A DNA stretch of 8,210 bases from Erysipelotrichaceae bacterium (lineage in GTDB: Bacteria > Bacillota_I > Bacilli_A > Erysipelotrichales > Erysipelotrichaceae). Made by a program: the position numbers and the translations under genes. Below the pieces are notes generated by a model that was given only the letters and a program-made list of their open reading frames with translations, was not told the origin of the DNA and made no database searches. The stretch lies in assembly GCA_017561615.1 (NCBI GenBank), contig JAFZBT010000174.1, positions 1 through 8,210 on the forward strand, read 5' to 3'. This document shows, piece after piece, positions 1 through 7,205 of this stretch. Numbering within the stretch: position 1 is the first letter of the stretch; every line of letters starts with the position of its first letter.

Positions 1-23
1 AGTCTGGATGTTTTCTTTTTCAT
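1..23 (-). CDS. Start of an unidentified gene cut by the left window edge
   Basis: An ATG at 23-21 opens a frame reading M-K-K-K-T-S-R before the window ends. An AGGAG Shine-Dalgarno sequence at 34-30 sits 6 nt upstream, and a perfect TATAAT box lies about 67 nt upstream of the start. The preceding operon ends at a terminator, so this looks like the first gene of a new transcription unit. Seven codons cannot identify the product. A lysine-rich N-terminus would suit a signal peptide or lipoprotein, but also many cytoplasmic proteins. The call rests on the start context only. Confidence 0.55.
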
Positions 24-29
24 ATTCCG

Positions 30-34
30 CTCCT
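30..34 (-). promoter_or_regulatory. Ribosome binding site for the left-edge gene
   Basis: AGGAG on the minus strand lies 6 nt before the ATG at 23-21. It is a near-consensus Shine-Dalgarno sequence at optimal spacing and is the main reason for calling the partial gene at the window edge. Confidence 0.55.
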
Positions 35-89
35 GAAATCCCCGGTTTCACGACGATGAAAACGCTTTCTTCGATAGAAACCCAACAAT

Positions 90-118
90 ATTATATATGA
101 TTGTCTATGCATAAGAAA
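90..118 (-). promoter_or_regulatory. Candidate sigma-70/SigA promoter for the left-edge gene
   Basis: The minus strand has a perfect TATAAT at 95-90. With 17 nt spacing the -35 position (118-113) reads TTTCTT, a weak match to TTGACA, and there is no extended TG motif. The DNA just upstream is AT-rich, with AAATTTC near 127-121 and a run of seven A at 148-142, which could act as an UP element. The implied start near 83 would give a leader of about 60 nt. The box lies in a naturally AT-rich stretch, so a chance match is possible. Confidence 0.4.
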
Positions 119-212
119 GAAATTTCGCTTCTATAAAAGGCTTTTTTTGTATTTGTTTCCCCGGATTCCCGTCTTAATCGGTTTCGCTGCTTCTTTCCGC
201 TATGCACAGAAT

Positions 213-241
213 AAAAAAGCTTCAGAAATCTGAAGCATTTT
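213..241 (-). terminator. Intrinsic terminator ending the glgB-to-orf209 operon
   Basis: On the minus strand, GCTTCAG (236-230), a 4-nt ATTT loop and CTGAAGC (225-219) form a perfect 7-bp hairpin. It is followed directly by six T (218-213) and preceded by AAAA at 241-238. It lies about 40 nt past the stop codon of the last gene, where a factor-independent terminator is expected. Read on the plus strand, the hairpin is followed by ATTTTCC, which could terminate weakly in that direction, but no plus-strand gene is seen there. Confidence 0.85.
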
Positions 242-281
242 CCTGTTCCGATTCGGCTTAAAACGCTCTGAACACCCGGCT

Positions 282-911
282 TTACTGTTTCAGGTAAGCC
301 TTCATGTGCTCTTCGGAGAGCTTGCTGTATTCCTCGGCCTTCTTCTTATCGCCTTTCAGATCGTAGATCTTGGCGATCATGGCTTCCTTGGCGCCCCGGC
401 GGGTTTCCGGCAGTTCTTCGATCTGCTGAAGCAGTCTTTCCAGGCTGTCCGTCTTGTGATCCAGATAGATGTCGTAGCTGTCATTGACGATCTCCTTGAT
501 TCCCTCAAGGTTGTCGTCCTTCTTGCTGGTCAGTTCATTGATCCGGTCGCGGTAGAGCTGGCAGCGCTGCTTGTCGCCGCGGCCCAGGAAATAGTCAAAG
601 GCGCTCAGATAGACTTCTCTGGCCTGCGGATAGGTCAGCCGGCGGTTGGCAAAGGTGTCATAGCACTCAATGATCTTGTCAGTTTCCCCGGCCAGTGAAT
701 AGCGGCTGAGTTTCAGATAATCCTGATTGAACGGAGCGATCGTCCACTTGACCGCCTTCTTTTCGATCAGCCGGTCAAACTCATCGTAATCTCCCTTCAT
801 CAACGCTGTCGTCAGTCTGTCAAACATCATCCTCTGCAGAAGGATGCTGCCGCCCTGGATCACCAGCGTGGATACGACGATAATGATAACCATCAATACT
901 TCCCTGCGCAT
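282..911 (-). CDS. Membrane-anchored helical-repeat (TPR-like) protein, function unknown
   Basis: This 209-residue protein matches no family I can name. Residues 6-25 are a continuous hydrophobic segment after a short basic N-terminus (MRRE), which fits a single membrane anchor or uncleaved signal peptide. The rest is highly charged and almost wholly helical. It includes several helix-turn-helix units with a TPR-like rhythm: around 35-52 (LMKGDYDEFDRL), 65-88, 98-125 (YFLGRGDKQRCQLYRDR), 143-166 and 175-205 (IYDLKGDKKKAEEYSKL). TPR-like folds usually hold protein partners, so a scaffold or adaptor role is plausible but inferred. Orientation in the membrane is not clear. The start is supported by a perfect AGGAGG 8 nt upstream. 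It is the last gene before the terminator, 48 bp after folC. That link to folC may only be shared transcription. Confidence 0.8.
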   Translation of the reverse strand: MRREVLMVIIIVVSTLVIQGGSILLQRMMFDRLTTALMKGDYDEFDRLIEKKAVKWTIAPFNQDYLKLSRYSLAGETDKIIECYDTFANRRLTYPQAREVYLSAFDYFLGRGDKQRCQLYRDRINELTSKKDDNLEGIKEIVNDSYDIYLDHKTDSLERLLQQIEELPETRRGAKEAMIAKIYDLKGDKKKAEEYSKLSEEHMKAYLKQ

Positions 912-919
912 AACTGTTT

Positions 920-925
920 CCTCCT
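920..925 (-). promoter_or_regulatory. Strong ribosome binding site of the TPR-like gene
   Basis: A perfect AGGAGG lies 8 nt before the ATG at 911-909 and fixes that start. It is the strongest Shine-Dalgarno sequence in the operon. The gene has a 48-bp spacer and its own strong site, so its translation probably does not depend on folC, unlike the tightly coupled genes upstream. Confidence 0.75.
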
Positions 926-959
926 ATGCTTATGTTAACAGATGTTTCCGTTTTCTTCC

Positions 960-2180
960 TTATTTTTCGCTCAGCAGTTTCTCCCGGACCAGAGAAATGA
1001 AGTACAGAGAGCCGGTCACGATGACCGTCCTGCCGCTGGCCAGCGCCTCTTCGAGCGCCTGATTCCAGTCCTCAATGACCCTTACGCCGCTTAATCCGGA
1101 CGCCAGATCCGCCGCTGTCGTAGCTCTGCGGTTGGCAAAGCAGGTGACGATCAGCTGACCCTGCCCCTGCAGTCTCTTCAGCATCTTGCCGTACTCCTTG
1201 TCCTTAAGAGCCGAGAAGACGATGACCTTGTCCTCCTTCATCAGGCTGAGGGCCTGACAGAGGGAGTCGATGCCGTTTTCGTTATGAGCGCCGTCCAGGA
1301 TGACCCTGGGATTCCGGCGGACGGTTTCGAAACGTCCCGCCCACTGAGTCTGCAGGCCTTCGATGATGTCCTTTTTGTGAATCGCGATCTTTCCTTCTCT
1401 CTGCATCCGGCGCATCAGCGTGACTGCCGCGGAGGCATTGAGGATCTGATAGGGGGCCGTGGTGGGCAGCCGCAGGTGCCAGGACAGCAGGTCAAATTCA
1501 ATGTGGTCGCTGACCGCTACGTTGCGCGCCGGCGGCACCCGTACCAGCCTGGCATTCTTCTGACGGCAGACTTCATTGAAGACCCTGATGGCCGGGCGCT
1601 TCTTTTCAAAGGTCACGACCGTCAGAGAGTCCTTGATGATCCCCGCCTTTTCGCAGGCGATCTGGGCAATGGTGCTGCCCAGGATTTCCATGTGATCCAT
1701 CTCGATGTTGGTGATCACCGCGCCCAGAGGCTCAATGACATTGGTGGGGTCCTTCCGTCCTCCCAGACCGACTTCATAAACGGCGTAGTCGACCTGCCGG
1801 TCGAGAAAGTAGAAGAAGGAGATGATGGTATCGATCTCAAACATGCTGAGCTGATGGGCTTCCCACTGGTCCCGGTAGCGGTTGACGATGTCCAGAAAAT
1901 ACTGCTCATCGATGTTTTCGTCGTTGATTCTGATGCGGTCCAGATGGCTCATCAGATGCGGCGAGGTAAAGCTGCCGACCTTATAGCCGGCCTGCTGAAG
2001 GATCGAACGCAGATAGTTGGTCGTTGACCCCTTGCCGTTGGTGCCGGCCACATGAAGGCACTTCAGCCTGAGCTGCGGATTGCCTAAGGACGCCAGATAG
2101 TCCCGGTAGTCGGAATCCTGGTGTTCGCTCCGGCGCCGGGAGGTGATCCATTCAATGGCCTGCTGTACGCTGGTAAACAT
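960..2180 (-). CDS. folC: Folylpolyglutamate synthase / dihydrofolate synthase (FolC)
   Basis: This cytoplasmic Mur-ligase-fold enzyme uses ATP to add glutamate to folates, keeping them in the cell. Many bacterial FolC proteins also make dihydrofolate from dihydropteroate. Hallmarks in order are the P-loop GTNGKGS (46-52), SPHL (73-76) followed by DRIRI, an FEIDT segment (114-118), YEVGLGGRKDPTNV (135-148), the Mg-site region around DH (162-163), EKAGIIK (177-183), WAGRFE (280-285) and DGAHN (296-300), which opens the C-terminal domain. At 406 residues it is slightly shorter than many family members (about 420-430). GGRKDPTN replaces the common GGRLDATN. Whether it has both activities cannot be told from sequence. 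The start follows GGAGG at 2192-2188, which lies inside the end of ung, and the genes are separated by 1 bp, so translation is probably coupled. Confidence 0.96.
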   Translation of the reverse strand: MFTSVQQAIEWITSRRRSEHQDSDYRDYLASLGNPQLRLKCLHVAGTNGKGSTTNYLRSILQQAGYKVGSFTSPHLMSHLDRIRINDENIDEQYFLDIVNRYRDQWEAHQLSMFEIDTIISFFYFLDRQVDYAVYEVGLGGRKDPTNVIEPLGAVITNIEMDHMEILGSTIAQIACEKAGIIKDSLTVVTFEKKRPAIRVFNEVCRQKNARLVRVPPARNVAVSDHIEFDLLSWHLRLPTTAPYQILNASAAVTLMRRMQREGKIAIHKKDIIEGLQTQWAGRFETVRRNPRVILDGAHNENGIDSLCQALSLMKEDKVIVFSALKDKEYGKMLKRLQGQGQLIVTCFANRRATTAADLASGLSGVRVIEDWNQALEEALASGRTVIVTGSLYFISLVREKLLSEK

Positions 2181-2181
2181 C

Positions 2182-2844
2182 CTACATCCTCCAGTCGATC
2201 GGCTGCTGGCCGTGCGCCTGCAGGAATTCGTTGGCCCTGCGGAAGTGGCCGTTGCCGAAGAAACCGCGGTAGACGCTTAAGGGCGAGGGATGGGCGGAAG
2301 TCAGGATCAGGTGGTTGGGGTTGTTGAGAAGGGCCTGCTTGCTGCGGGCGTTGGCACCCCACAGCAGGAAGACGATCGGCTGATCCAGCTGATTGAGCTT
2401 CTCAATGACATGGTCGGTGAAGATCTCCCAGCCCCGGTCCTTGTGGGAGTTGGCAAGATGCTCCTGTACCGTGAGCACGGTATTCAGCAGCAGCACCCCC
2501 TGCTTGGCCCAACAAGCCAGATAGCCGTTACGGTAGTTCATGCTGACGCCCGTTTCCTCTTCGATCTCCTTGTAGATGTTGACCAGGGAGGGCGGCAGTT
2601 CAATGCCGGGCTTGACCGCAAAGCACAGGCCGCAGGCCTGCCCGGGTTCGTGATAGGGATCCTGCCCCAGGATCACGACTCTGACCTTGTCCATGTCGGT
2701 ATAGTAAAACGCCGAAAAGACTTCCTGCTTGGGCGGATAGATCGTCTTTTCGGCATATTCCTTCTTCAGAAAGCGGGAAAGCTGCTGAAAATAGGGCTGC
2801 TCAAATTCGCTGTTAAGGAATTCATCCCAGGTCTTATTGATCAT
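2182..2844 (-). CDS. ung: Uracil-DNA glycosylase, family 1 (Ung)
   Basis: Ung removes uracil from DNA by cleaving the N-glycosidic bond, the first step of base-excision repair after cytosine deamination or dUMP misincorporation. The 220 residues match the family's usual size of about 220-230. The water-activating loop GQDPYH is at 60-65, with catalytic Asp62. CGLCFAV at 71-77 holds Phe75, which stacks on uracil. LLLNTVLTV (118-126) holds the uracil-reading Asn121. HPSPLS (185-190) holds His185, and the DNA-intercalating loop follows directly (SVYRGFFG). All key residues are present, so it should be active. Its first 11 bp overlap the end of pulA, and there is no well-placed Shine-Dalgarno sequence (AGG abuts the ATG). 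This suggests translation by ribosomes finishing pulA. Placement behind glycogen genes is unexpected functionally and probably reflects operon packing. Confidence 0.97.
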   Translation of the reverse strand: MINKTWDEFLNSEFEQPYFQQLSRFLKKEYAEKTIYPPKQEVFSAFYYTDMDKVRVVILGQDPYHEPGQACGLCFAVKPGIELPPSLVNIYKEIEEETGVSMNYRNGYLACWAKQGVLLLNTVLTVQEHLANSHKDRGWEIFTDHVIEKLNQLDQPIVFLLWGANARSKQALLNNPNHLILTSAHPSPLSVYRGFFGNGHFRRANEFLQAHGQQPIDWRM

Positions 2845-4792
2845 CCTGCACGCTTTCTAACACCATGACCGACAGCGGCTCAACCGTCCAGGAAGCGGAC
2901 ACGACCGGTTCTCCCTTTCCCTTGCGGTCCAGCAGCAGCCGCTTTCTCTCGGCAAAGGCGTACAGCTGGTTCTGCAGCGAGGGGTTGATGATGATCAGCA
3001 GATCATCGACGCGGTACAGGATGATGCCGTCATCATTGATGAAGGATACCCTGCGGTTGTTGCCGATGTGTCTTTCGTTCTTCAGCTCGATGACATCACG
3101 GGTGTATTCAATGACGCCGCTGTGCAGCAGCTTCTTGGCACGGGTCAGCTTGTTAAGCCGGTCGCCGGTGTTGTAGTTGTTATGCCGGTTTTCCTTGCTC
3201 AGGCAGAACTCCTGACCGCCGTGCAGCAGGCTGATGCCCTGAGAAAGCAGAACGACGGTGTTGATCAGCTTCTGTCTTTCCACCAGCTGACTCTCGCTCT
3301 CCCCGGGACAGCAGTTTCTGAGCTTGTCAAACAGGGTGAGGTTGTCGTGGCATTCCGCGTAGTTGATGGAACGCCGGCGGTCATCAAAGCGCAGTCCCTT
3401 CATCGCTTCGATCATCGCATCCGCCTGCGACAGGTCACCGCTGCCGTAGCCTCTGGCCTGATCGTCAAAGGTCGAACCCTTGATCACGTCACGGAAGATG
3501 TCGTTGAAGAAACCGACGCCCGCAAGCATCCGGTAATGGTCCATGTTGGCTTCCTCGCCGCGGACGGCAGTATTCATGTTCCAGCCTTCGCCGTACAGCA
3601 TGGCGGACGGCTTGATCTCCCTGAGCGCATCTCTGAGCTGATTGACGGTCTGCACGTCGAGGAATCCCATCAGATCGATCCGGAAACCGTCGACGTCAAA
3701 CTGACTGATGTAGTAGCAGCAGGTGTCGATGATGTACTTGCGTACCATCGCCATCTCGCTGTCAATCTCGTTGCCGCAATAGGTTCCGTTGGCCAGGTGT
3801 TCACCTTCATAGCGGAACCAGTAATAGGGCACCGTGCAGTGGAAGCTGCTGCGGGATACCGCGTAAACGTGATTGAAGACCACGTCGAGGATCACCTTCA
3901 TGCCCTTTTCGTGCGTCTTTCTGACCAGCCGGCCGAAATCCTCGGCCGCTGCCTGCGGCTTGGTGACGTCGCTGCTGTAGGAGCCTTCCAGGACCTGATA
4001 GTTGACGGGGTCATAACCCCAGTTGTAGCTGAGTTCGGGGTGATATTCGTTGACGCTGCCGAAGTCGTTCACCGGCAGCAGCTGCACATGGGTGATTCCC
4101 ATGTTCTTCAGATAGTCCAGATTCTCCGCAAAGGCCGCAAAGGTGCCTTCTTCGGTAAAGTCGCGGACCGAGACCTCGTAGATCACCGGTTCCCGGTATT
4201 CCACGGATATGGGATTGAGCTTTTCGGGGAAACAGACGACGCTTTCCCGGCTGTTAGGCGTACTGGCCCGGCCGTAGGGATCGTTGGCCTGCAGGACTTC
4301 GCCGTTGACGGCGACCAGATAGTGGTAACTCCGTCCGCTCAGATCGCCCCGGAAGGACTGCGTCCAGACGCCTCTCTGGCGTCTGACCATTTTGTGGTAC
4401 TGGCCTTCCAGCACCAGCGTGACTTCCTCAGCGGTCGGCGCCCACAGGCGGAAGACCGTGCTGTCATCCTCCCGGCGGCAGCCCAGACCATCGCCGTCAT
4501 AGAAGAACTCGCGGTTGAAGCGCTCGCTCTTGACAATGAAGCGGTAGATCAGCTCGACGGTATAGCCGTTAGGCCCCATGACCTGACAGCGCTGGCCGAT
4601 CTCAAAATCAGGGCAGCGCAGGACGTAGACGACCGTGCTGTCCTGCTGACGGACATCCAGGATGTCCAGTTCCAGGGCGTCACGGCCGCATAAAAGGGTA
4701 AAGCTGTCCGCCTTGCCCTCATTAAAGTTCCTGCTTACGGTGCAGGTTATCTGATTGTAGTCGTCGAGATAGGCATGGAGAGGCAGGCGCAT
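2834..4792 (-). CDS. pulA: Type I pullulanase, cytoplasmic alpha-1,6 debranching enzyme (GH13)
   Basis: It hydrolyses alpha-1,6 branch points in glycogen, pullulan or limit dextrins. The family-defining YNWGYDP is at 256-262. GH13 regions follow: DVVFNH (303-308), GFRID with nucleophile Asp373, YGEGW with acid/base Glu402, and ECHDN with Asp483, the transition-state aspartate. Residues 1 to about 100 form an N-terminal domain of the kind seen in Firmicute pullulanases, followed by a CBM48-like domain (STVFRLWAPTAEEVTLVLEG, 111-130). A small beta-sheet domain ends the protein. At 652 residues with no signal peptide, membrane segment or anchor, it is an intracellular form. There are 14 cysteines, including Cys481 where serine or alanine is more usual, which fits a reducing cytoplasm. 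The ATG lies 3 bp after the glgP stop. AAGGAG at 4810-4805 is 12 nt upstream, a rather long spacing. Beside GlgP it most likely debranches phosphorylase limit dextrin, the role GlgX has elsewhere. Confidence 0.95.
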   Translation of the reverse strand: MRLPLHAYLDDYNQITCTVSRNFNEGKADSFTLLCGRDALELDILDVRQQDSTVVYVLRCPDFEIGQRCQVMGPNGYTVELIYRFIVKSERFNREFFYDGDGLGCRREDDSTVFRLWAPTAEEVTLVLEGQYHKMVRRQRGVWTQSFRGDLSGRSYHYLVAVNGEVLQANDPYGRASTPNSRESVVCFPEKLNPISVEYREPVIYEVSVRDFTEEGTFAAFAENLDYLKNMGITHVQLLPVNDFGSVNEYHPELSYNWGYDPVNYQVLEGSYSSDVTKPQAAAEDFGRLVRKTHEKGMKVILDVVFNHVYAVSRSSFHCTVPYYWFRYEGEHLANGTYCGNEIDSEMAMVRKYIIDTCCYYISQFDVDGFRIDLMGFLDVQTVNQLRDALREIKPSAMLYGEGWNMNTAVRGEEANMDHYRMLAGVGFFNDIFRDVIKGSTFDDQARGYGSGDLSQADAMIEAMKGLRFDDRRRSINYAECHDNLTLFDKLRNCCPGESESQLVERQKLINTVVLLSQGISLLHGGQEFCLSKENRHNNYNTGDRLNKLTRAKKLLHSGVIEYTRDVIELKNERHIGNNRRVSFINDDGIILYRVDDLLIIINPSLQNQLYAFAERKRLLLDRKGKGEPVVSASWTVEPLSVMVLESVQDDQ

Positions 4793-4795
4793 TTC

Positions 4796-7192
4796 CTAGC
4801 CGATCTCCTTAAGATGCCAGATGTCTCTGTTATAGTCTCTGATCGTCCTGTCAGAGCTGAAGTAGCCGCTCTTGGCAATGTTGATCAGGCACATCCTGCA
4901 GAACTGGCGGCGTTCCTTGTAGAGATGGTAGACCGTGCGCTGGGCCTCGGAATACTGCTCGAAGTCCGCCAGCAGGAAGTATTCGTCGTTGCGGTAGAGG
5001 ATCTCGTCGAAGATCGGCTTGAATTCGTCCTTGTTCTCGTGCCAGGTGCCGTCGACCAGGGAGTCGAGGACGGCCTTGATCGTTTCGTTGTTGCGGTAGA
5101 GTTCCATGGCATCATAGCCGTTGTACTTCAGCGAGCGCAGTTCGTCGACATTATGACCGAAGATGATGATGTTGTCGTCACCGACCAGTTCGGCGATCTC
5201 CACGTTGGCCCCATCCAGGGTCCCCAGGGTAATGGCGCCGTTCATCATCAGCTTCATGTTGCCGGTGCCGCTGGCTTCCTTGCCGGCGGTGGAGATCTGT
5301 TCGGAAATGTCAGCCGCGTTCATCAGGATCTCGGCGATCGAGACGTTGTAGTTGGGGATGAAGACGACCTTCATGTAGCGGTTGACCTCAGGGTCATTGT
5401 TGATGACCGCCGCCAGGCGGTTGATCAGCTCAATGACGTTCTTGGCATAGACATACGACGGGGCTGCCTTGGCCGCGAAGATGAAGGTGCGCGGGTAGAT
5501 CGTAAAGCCCGGTTCGTTCTTGAAGCGCTGATAGAGGGCGATGATGTTCATGCAGTTGAGCATCTGCCGCTTGTAGGCGTGCAGACGCTTGGCCTGAACG
5601 TCGAAGATGGAGTTGATGTCGATGTCGATGTCCAGTTTCTTCTTGATGTAGTCGGCCAGGATCTGCTTGCGCTGCTTCTTGACCTCCATGAAGCGGTTGA
5701 TGGTGTCATCGTCATCGATGAAGTCCATCAGTTTTTCCAGCTGGTCGGGATCGTCAATGAATCCCGGACCGATCTTATCGGCGATCAGCTGGGTTAACTG
5801 CGGATTGGAATACAGCAGCCAGCGGCGGTGGGTGATGCCGTTGGTCTTGCTGTTGAACTTCTCGGGATAGAGATAGTAGAAATCCTTCATGACGTCGTTC
5901 TTGATGATCTCGGTATGGATCTTGGCGACGCCGTTGATGGAGAAGACGGTATGGCAGGCCAGCGAAGCCATGTGCACCTGACCGTCGCGGATGATGGAAA
6001 CGCGGTTGGTGAGATCGGGATCCAGAGTCCGGTTATAGACCTCGGCCTTCTTGCGGGTGTTGATCTCCTTGATGATCAGATAAATGCGCGGCAGCAGCGT
6101 GGCGATGTGCTTTTCCGGCCACTTCTCCAGGGCTTCCTGCATGATGGTGTGGTTGGTATAGGCCACGGTGCGGGTGACGATGTTCCAGGCAGCGTCCCAC
6201 TTGAAGCGGTAATCGTCCATCAGGATGCGCATGATCTCGGGGATGACCAGTACCGGATGGGTGTCATTGAGCTGAATGACGACCTTGTCCGGCAGATTGT
6301 CGAAGGTGTGGTACTTGGCGTAATGGTCAGCCAGGATGGTCTGCACGCCGGCGGAAACGAAGAAGTATTCCTGCTTGATGCGCAGGATCCTGCCTTCTTC
6401 GGTGGAATCGTCGGGGTAAACGTTCTGACAGATCTTGTTGACGTCCTGAATGTAGGCAATGAAGTCCTTGCCGGTCGGCGCCTGAGCGGAAGCCTCGGGT
6501 TTCCATAAGCGCAGGTTGTTGACGCACTTGTTGTCCTTGCCCACGACCGGAACGTCATAGGGCACGGCCTTGACGACTTCGGCATCGACGTGCTTGACGT
6601 CCATGTTGCCGTCGGTATTCCAGAAGGTCTCGACCTTGCCGTAGAAGCGGACATCAACGGCATGCTTGGTCTTCCTGACTTCCCAGGGGTTGCCGTATTT
6701 CAGCCAGATGTCCGGCACTTCGACCTGCTTGCAGTCGACGATCTTCTGCTCGAACAGTCCGTATTCATAGCGGATGGAGTTGCCGTGTCCCGGTAAGCCC
6801 AGCGTCGCCAGGGAATCCAGGAAGCAGGCAGCCAGACGGCCCAGGCCGCCGTTGCCCAGACCGGCATCCTTTTCGACGGTTTCCAGCGTTCCCAGGTCGA
6901 TGCCCAGATCAGCCAGTCCGTCCTTGACGGTGTTGTAGATGCCGAGGTTCATCATGTTGTTGGTCAACAGCCGGCCGATCAGAAATTCCATTGAGAAATA
7001 GAACAGCTGCTTGTCCTCATCGCCGGAAACCTCTTCCTTGCTCTTCATCCAGCTGAAGTTGGCATATTCCCTGACCATCTGCGCCAGGACCAGAAACTGG
7101 TCTGAGCGGTCAACCTTGTTAACTGCGCGCCCATAGTTCTGAATGATGCGCTGGCAGAATTCTTCCTTGAAACTATTCTTGTCTTCAAACAT
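4796..7192 (-). CDS. glgP: Glycogen/maltodextrin phosphorylase (GT35)
   Basis: This PLP-dependent cytoplasmic enzyme releases glucose-1-phosphate from the non-reducing ends of alpha-1,4-glucans. At 798 residues it matches the bacterial family length. Visible motifs are GLGNGGLGRLAACFLDS (111-127), LNDTHP (308-313), the NSKTNGITHRRWL region (447-459), VQAKRLHAYKRQ (532-543) with the phosphate-contacting Lys535, and FIPNYNVS (611-618). The PLP signature begins EASGTGNMK (639-647), and Lys647 is the Schiff-base lysine. The N-terminus is short and lacks the extended phosphorylation segment of the animal enzymes, so control is probably transcriptional or by metabolites. VLVIPE after LNDTHP is a mild variant of the usual S/A-L-A-I/V-PE. 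The start is supported by GAGG at 7206-7203, 10 nt upstream and overlapping the glgB stop. Glycogen versus maltodextrin preference cannot be read from sequence, but glgB next door favours glycogen. Confidence 0.97.
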   Translation of the reverse strand: MFEDKNSFKEEFCQRIIQNYGRAVNKVDRSDQFLVLAQMVREYANFSWMKSKEEVSGDEDKQLFYFSMEFLIGRLLTNNMMNLGIYNTVKDGLADLGIDLGTLETVEKDAGLGNGGLGRLAACFLDSLATLGLPGHGNSIRYEYGLFEQKIVDCKQVEVPDIWLKYGNPWEVRKTKHAVDVRFYGKVETFWNTDGNMDVKHVDAEVVKAVPYDVPVVGKDNKCVNNLRLWKPEASAQAPTGKDFIAYIQDVNKICQNVYPDDSTEEGRILRIKQEYFFVSAGVQTILADHYAKYHTFDNLPDKVVIQLNDTHPVLVIPEIMRILMDDYRFKWDAAWNIVTRTVAYTNHTIMQEALEKWPEKHIATLLPRIYLIIKEINTRKKAEVYNRTLDPDLTNRVSIIRDGQVHMASLACHTVFSINGVAKIHTEIIKNDVMKDFYYLYPEKFNSKTNGITHRRWLLYSNPQLTQLIADKIGPGFIDDPDQLEKLMDFIDDDDTINRFMEVKKQRKQILADYIKKKLDIDIDINSIFDVQAKRLHAYKRQMLNCMNIIALYQRFKNEPGFTIYPRTFIFAAKAAPSYVYAKNVIELINRLAAVINNDPEVNRYMKVVFIPNYNVSIAEILMNAADISEQISTAGKEASGTGNMKLMMNGAITLGTLDGANVEIAELVGDDNIIIFGHNVDELRSLKYNGYDAMELYRNNETIKAVLDSLVDGTWHENKDEFKPIFDEILYRNDEYFLLADFEQYSEAQRTVYHLYKERRQFCRMCLINIAKSGYFSSDRTIRDYNRDIWHLKEIG

Positions 7193-7205
7193 ATAATCAA
7201 ATCCT

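Noticed and set aside
121..149. Possible plus-strand terminator ending in seven T at 142-148
   Set aside because: The preceding ATAAAAGGC has no complementary arm that would form a stable hairpin, and no plus-strand gene ends here. An A-tract upstream of the minus-strand promoter is a better reading.
914..941. Inverted repeat CTGTT/AACAG around the AGGAGG of the TPR-like gene, and the TGTTAACA palindrome at 933-940
   Set aside because: The stem is only 5 bp of mostly A-T pairs with an 18-nt loop, too weak to call a translational switch or operator. The 8-bp palindrome alone is expected often by chance.
3068..4693. Long open frame of 541 codons on the plus strand, opposite pulA
   Set aside because: It lies fully antisense to a gene with all GH13 motifs intact. 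Its composition is that of a shadow frame in GC-rich coding DNA, it has no recognisable motif, and I saw no promoter or ribosome site to support it. The same applies to the plus-strand frames opposite glgP, glgB, folC and ung.
5615..5632. Three tandem GATGTC units inside glgP
   Set aside because: They encode the DIDIDI stretch in a variable linker of the protein. Three 6-bp units are too few to suggest phase variation, and as multiples of three they keep the frame.
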